Assembly (NCBI RefSeq): GCF_022458985.1
Contig: NC_061789.1
Span: forward strand, 18,208,357 to 18,272,356
Reading direction: 5' to 3'
DNA length: 64,000 nt
Source: Mugil cephalus
Lineage: Eukaryota; Chordata; Actinopteri; Mugiliformes; Mugilidae
Below the pieces are notes generated by a model. That model was not told the DNA's origin and ran no database searches. It saw only the letters and a program-made list of their open reading frames with translations. The translations under genes were made by a program, and so were the position numbers. Within the stretch, counting starts at the first letter, position 1, and every line of letters begins with the position of its first letter. Shown here in pieces: positions 61,795 through 64,000 of this stretch.

Positions 61795-62643
61795 CTAAGG
61801 CTCACAGTCTCCCAGGTGAAGCCTGAGCACACCCTCATTGTGCAGCTTTACCAAGAGGCTAAACTCCACCGGCATGGCGTGGAATTTTACTTTAGTCTGT
61901 CTGTCGTCGTAATAGTGGTTAGTGAGGGCACGGAAGTCGTGTGGGTGAGTGCTGAATGGCCAGAATCCGTACAGATTCACTTCGGAACAGAATTCCAGTG
62001 CGAAGCTGGCCATGATTATGCCAGTGCTGAGCCGGGCTGCCTTCAGACCCATACTGCGCCAGAAGCGGGCCAAATTACCGAGGTACTCAGGGTTGAAGAA
62101 CATAGGTCGGATGGGGCTATTGAAGTCCTCAACGGTGTAGAGAGCCCGCAGAGACACAGGAGTGTTGTGGCCATAGGAGAAGGCAGGTAGGAGCAGCATG
62201 GAGTTGCCATAGGTGCGCAGACCCTCTACAAATGCACGCCGCCTTCCCATTAGACCCCCATACCTGGAAATAATCAGATCTTGTGAAGCAACCAGACTAA
62301 ACTGAGAGACTGAGTTGACACATTCATTGCCTTGCTCACTTGTCCAGCATGATGCTCGGGTTTGCAGTTACAAGGTTAGTCTTGACGCCAACATGTTCCT
62401 CATATCCATTTTGCAAAGGTGGAAGGTTGCACCTGAACAAGCAACAAAGACGACATAAAAAGTGAATTGAATTTTCACAAGAATGATTTGATTACGTTGA
62501 TTACCACTGCCTGCGGGACACCTTTCTCACCTCATAACAAATTCAGCTGAATCGATCCTTTTCCCGCAGCTGCTGTTTGTCAAGATCCCACCGTTCCCAA
62601 CAACAGCACAAGTTTTCCAAGTTTTGTTTGAGGAAGGATGGTC
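61795..62643 (-). CDS. Alpha-2,8-sialyltransferase (ST8Sia family), 3' part
   Basis: Golgi enzymes of this family transfer sialic acid from CMP-sialic acid in alpha-2,8 linkage to glycolipid or glycoprotein sialosides. Three exons are visible, read on the - strand: 62643-62531, 62432-62340 and 62263-61795. They join in phase to 224 C-terminal residues. Visible are sialylmotif L from [10 protein letters not shown] through RCNLPPL to VTANPSI, sialylmotif S with [16 protein letters not shown] and YGFWPFS, and the motif VS region NHYYD with FHAMP. The terminal CEP includes a family-conserved Cys. The residues around KYGGL..TYG..LLLPAFS resemble ST8SIA6 more than ST8SIA1 or ST8SIA5, but a fish-specific paralogue is possible, so no symbol is given. 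The transmembrane anchor and stem exons were not found and should lie beyond 62643, probably off the right edge. Confidence 0.88.
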
Positions 62644-62649
62644 CTGAAA

Positions 62650-63085
62650 TGAACATCAGCCAAAAACATGTGACAAAATAATAACATAACACACTTTACT
62701 CTCTTTTTTTTTCTTTTTTTTTGCGTGTTGTGTAAGACAAATCCCTATGTGGTGGGAGAAAATCTGTATTTAATTTGCAAATGTTTTCCATTCCCTCCTC
62801 TAAATAACCAAATAGGACCCATAGCAATAGACAGCGTTTGGTGGTAAAAAAGAAATATCGTTCATATCTTGGTGGGCGTAGTGGTGTACGTTTTTTGGCT
62901 TGCTGTCAATGTGGTGTCTTCACCAATATATTTATGTTTGTTCTTGACTATGAGTGCTCGGAATTCATTCAAAATCGCCACCACATTGAACAAAAGCAGA
63001 GATTTAGTACGGACTTGATCAACCTGTTACGACAGGAACGGGAAATAGACCAGGGTGTGTCAGAGATATGAACTGGTAATAACAG
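62650..63085. other. Sialyltransferase intron or upstream non-coding DNA
   Basis: The acceptor of the 62643 exon (CATTTCAG on the - strand) requires a further upstream exon. None of the sequence here reads as the expected stem region, so this is interpreted as intron. Confidence 0.45.
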
Positions 63086-63404
63086 AGTATTGTCTGCTCA
63101 GTGATAGAACATTTGACTATAGTAAACGGCCTTGCTTTTATGTAGCGCTTTTCTACCTACTCAAAGGTAGACTACTCAAAGCGCTTTTGACAGTCAGATA
63201 AAAGTAAAAGTATCATCCACCCATTCACTCACACAAGCACACAGATATTTACACACCAGTCCCAGTTGCACTGGGAGCAACTGGAGGTTCAGTGTCTTGC
63301 TCAAGGACACTTCAGCATATGGCACACTCGAACCGGGGATCAAAACCGCTAACCCTTCGGTTCGTGGACAACCTAGGTCCCTAGTTCAGTTCTGGATGCC
63401 CCCT
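63084..63404 (+). pseudogene. tRNA-Cys relic split by a dispersed repeat
   Basis: The left part (about 63084-63122) has GAGTAT, then GCTCAGTGATAGAACATTTGACTATAG, matching the 5' half of tRNA-Cys with several changes, including a damaged anticodon. The right part (about 63375-63404) has AGGTCCCTAGTTCAG and TTCTGGATGCCCCCT, matching the variable loop, T-arm and acceptor 3' strand. About 250 bases separate the halves just after the anticodon loop. The copy cannot give a normal tRNA. Confidence 0.75.
63126..63373. mobile_element. Dispersed repeat inserted in a tRNA-Cys relic
   Basis: The insert starts near CCTTGCTTTTATGTAGCGCTTTTC and includes ACTCAAAGCGCTTTTGACAG, a CACCCATTCACTCACACAAG block, GTGTCTTGCTCAAGGACACTTC and a terminal AACCGGGGATCAAAACCGCT-type block. 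These phrases recur in a repeat family that is widespread in fish genomes, which I recognise by content and not by name. The borders are approximate and no target duplication was identified. Confidence 0.6.
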
Positions 63405-63409
63405 AAAGC

Positions 63410-64000
63410 TCATGATGATCAGCTTGTGGACTATCATTGAACTTCACCAAAACTTAACCAGATCTTGGCAGTTATTAATACTACATACATGGTTGTGTTG
63501 TCTGATCTCACCATTGTCTTTGGAATCACAAAATAAAAGAATAAAAAAAATTAAAAAAAAATTAACAAGAATATATTATTATATCATATCAGCATTATAG
63601 TAAAACAAGCTAAACCTGCTCTGTGTATCTGCACCACCTTCTGTCACAGGAGTTTTACCCATCTAACTGGTGAACACTCTTGACGTTGCAAATTTTGTAA
63701 TTTTTTTTCTTATACTAATTTATTTTATTACATTTTTACTTTTATTTTATTGGTATCTTTTAATTATGTCATTTTTAATTTTTTAACTACTCTGGCTTGC
63801 GTGCAACGTTGTTAGGTTTATTGTGCGTAGATGTGTGTGTGAATGTTTGTCTCTCTGTCAGTCTTGTTTTAACAGCGGTCTTTATTGTTAGGCTCCTGAC
63901 ATTTAGCTGTTATTTCCTCATCATTCTGGGTTAATGATTGACATTAATCATTTATTACATATGGGTTTCAAATTGTAAAAGTCAAGTATGCTATTTATTT
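63410..64000. other. Non-coding right edge
   Basis: AT-rich sequence with A-runs (63528-63565) and T-runs (63700-63780). No exon or RNA gene was seen. It is probably inside or upstream of the sialyltransferase gene. Confidence 0.45.

Overview
This is a piece of vertebrate nuclear DNA, most likely from a ray-finned (teleost) fish. The reasons are canonical GT/AG introns, AATAAA poly(A) signals, vertebrate gene families, short fish-sized introns and many small non-autonomous DNA transposons. Nothing bacterial or viral was seen. Four protein-coding genes are supported. Three lie on the + strand: phospho1 (about 3.2-4.1 kb), eftud2 (about 5.7-18.9 kb, 27 coding exons) and gjc1/connexin-45 (coding exon 54.4-55.9 kb). 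The fourth is the 3' end of an ST8Sia-type sialyltransferase on the - strand (61.8-62.6 kb), which runs off the right edge.

Layout. 1-2.6 kb: non-coding, with a possible phospho1 promoter near 1.9-2.1 kb. 2.6-4.2 kb: phospho1, with non-coding 5' exon sequence and an uninterrupted coding exon. 5.6-18.9 kb: eftud2. Its exons join without a frame break into a 971-residue protein that matches the human U5 snRNP GTPase end to end, and some introns carry transposon relics. 18.9-54.4 kb: a 35-kb stretch with no convincing protein gene. It holds two intact tRNA-Cys(GCA) genes in opposite orientation (43.6 and 46.2 kb), hAT-like elements, microsatellites, and a CpG-rich block at 22.3-23.1 kb that may be the distant gjc1 promoter and first exon. 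54.4-57.4 kb: gjc1 coding exon and 3' UTR. 57.4-61.8 kb: non-coding. 61.8-62.6 kb: sialyltransferase exons, convergent with gjc1. 63.1-63.4 kb: a tRNA-Cys relic split by a dispersed repeat.

The genes do not form a pathway. phospho1 acts in skeletal mineralisation, eftud2 in the spliceosome, gjc1 in electrical coupling, and the sialyltransferase in Golgi glycosylation. EFTUD2 and GJC1 are also neighbours on human 17q21, so their linkage looks ancestral. I found no evidence of a new multi-gene system. The points most worth checking are the gene-poor interval upstream of gjc1, the long gjc1 tail, the interrupted tRNA relic and the lineage of the sialyltransferase.
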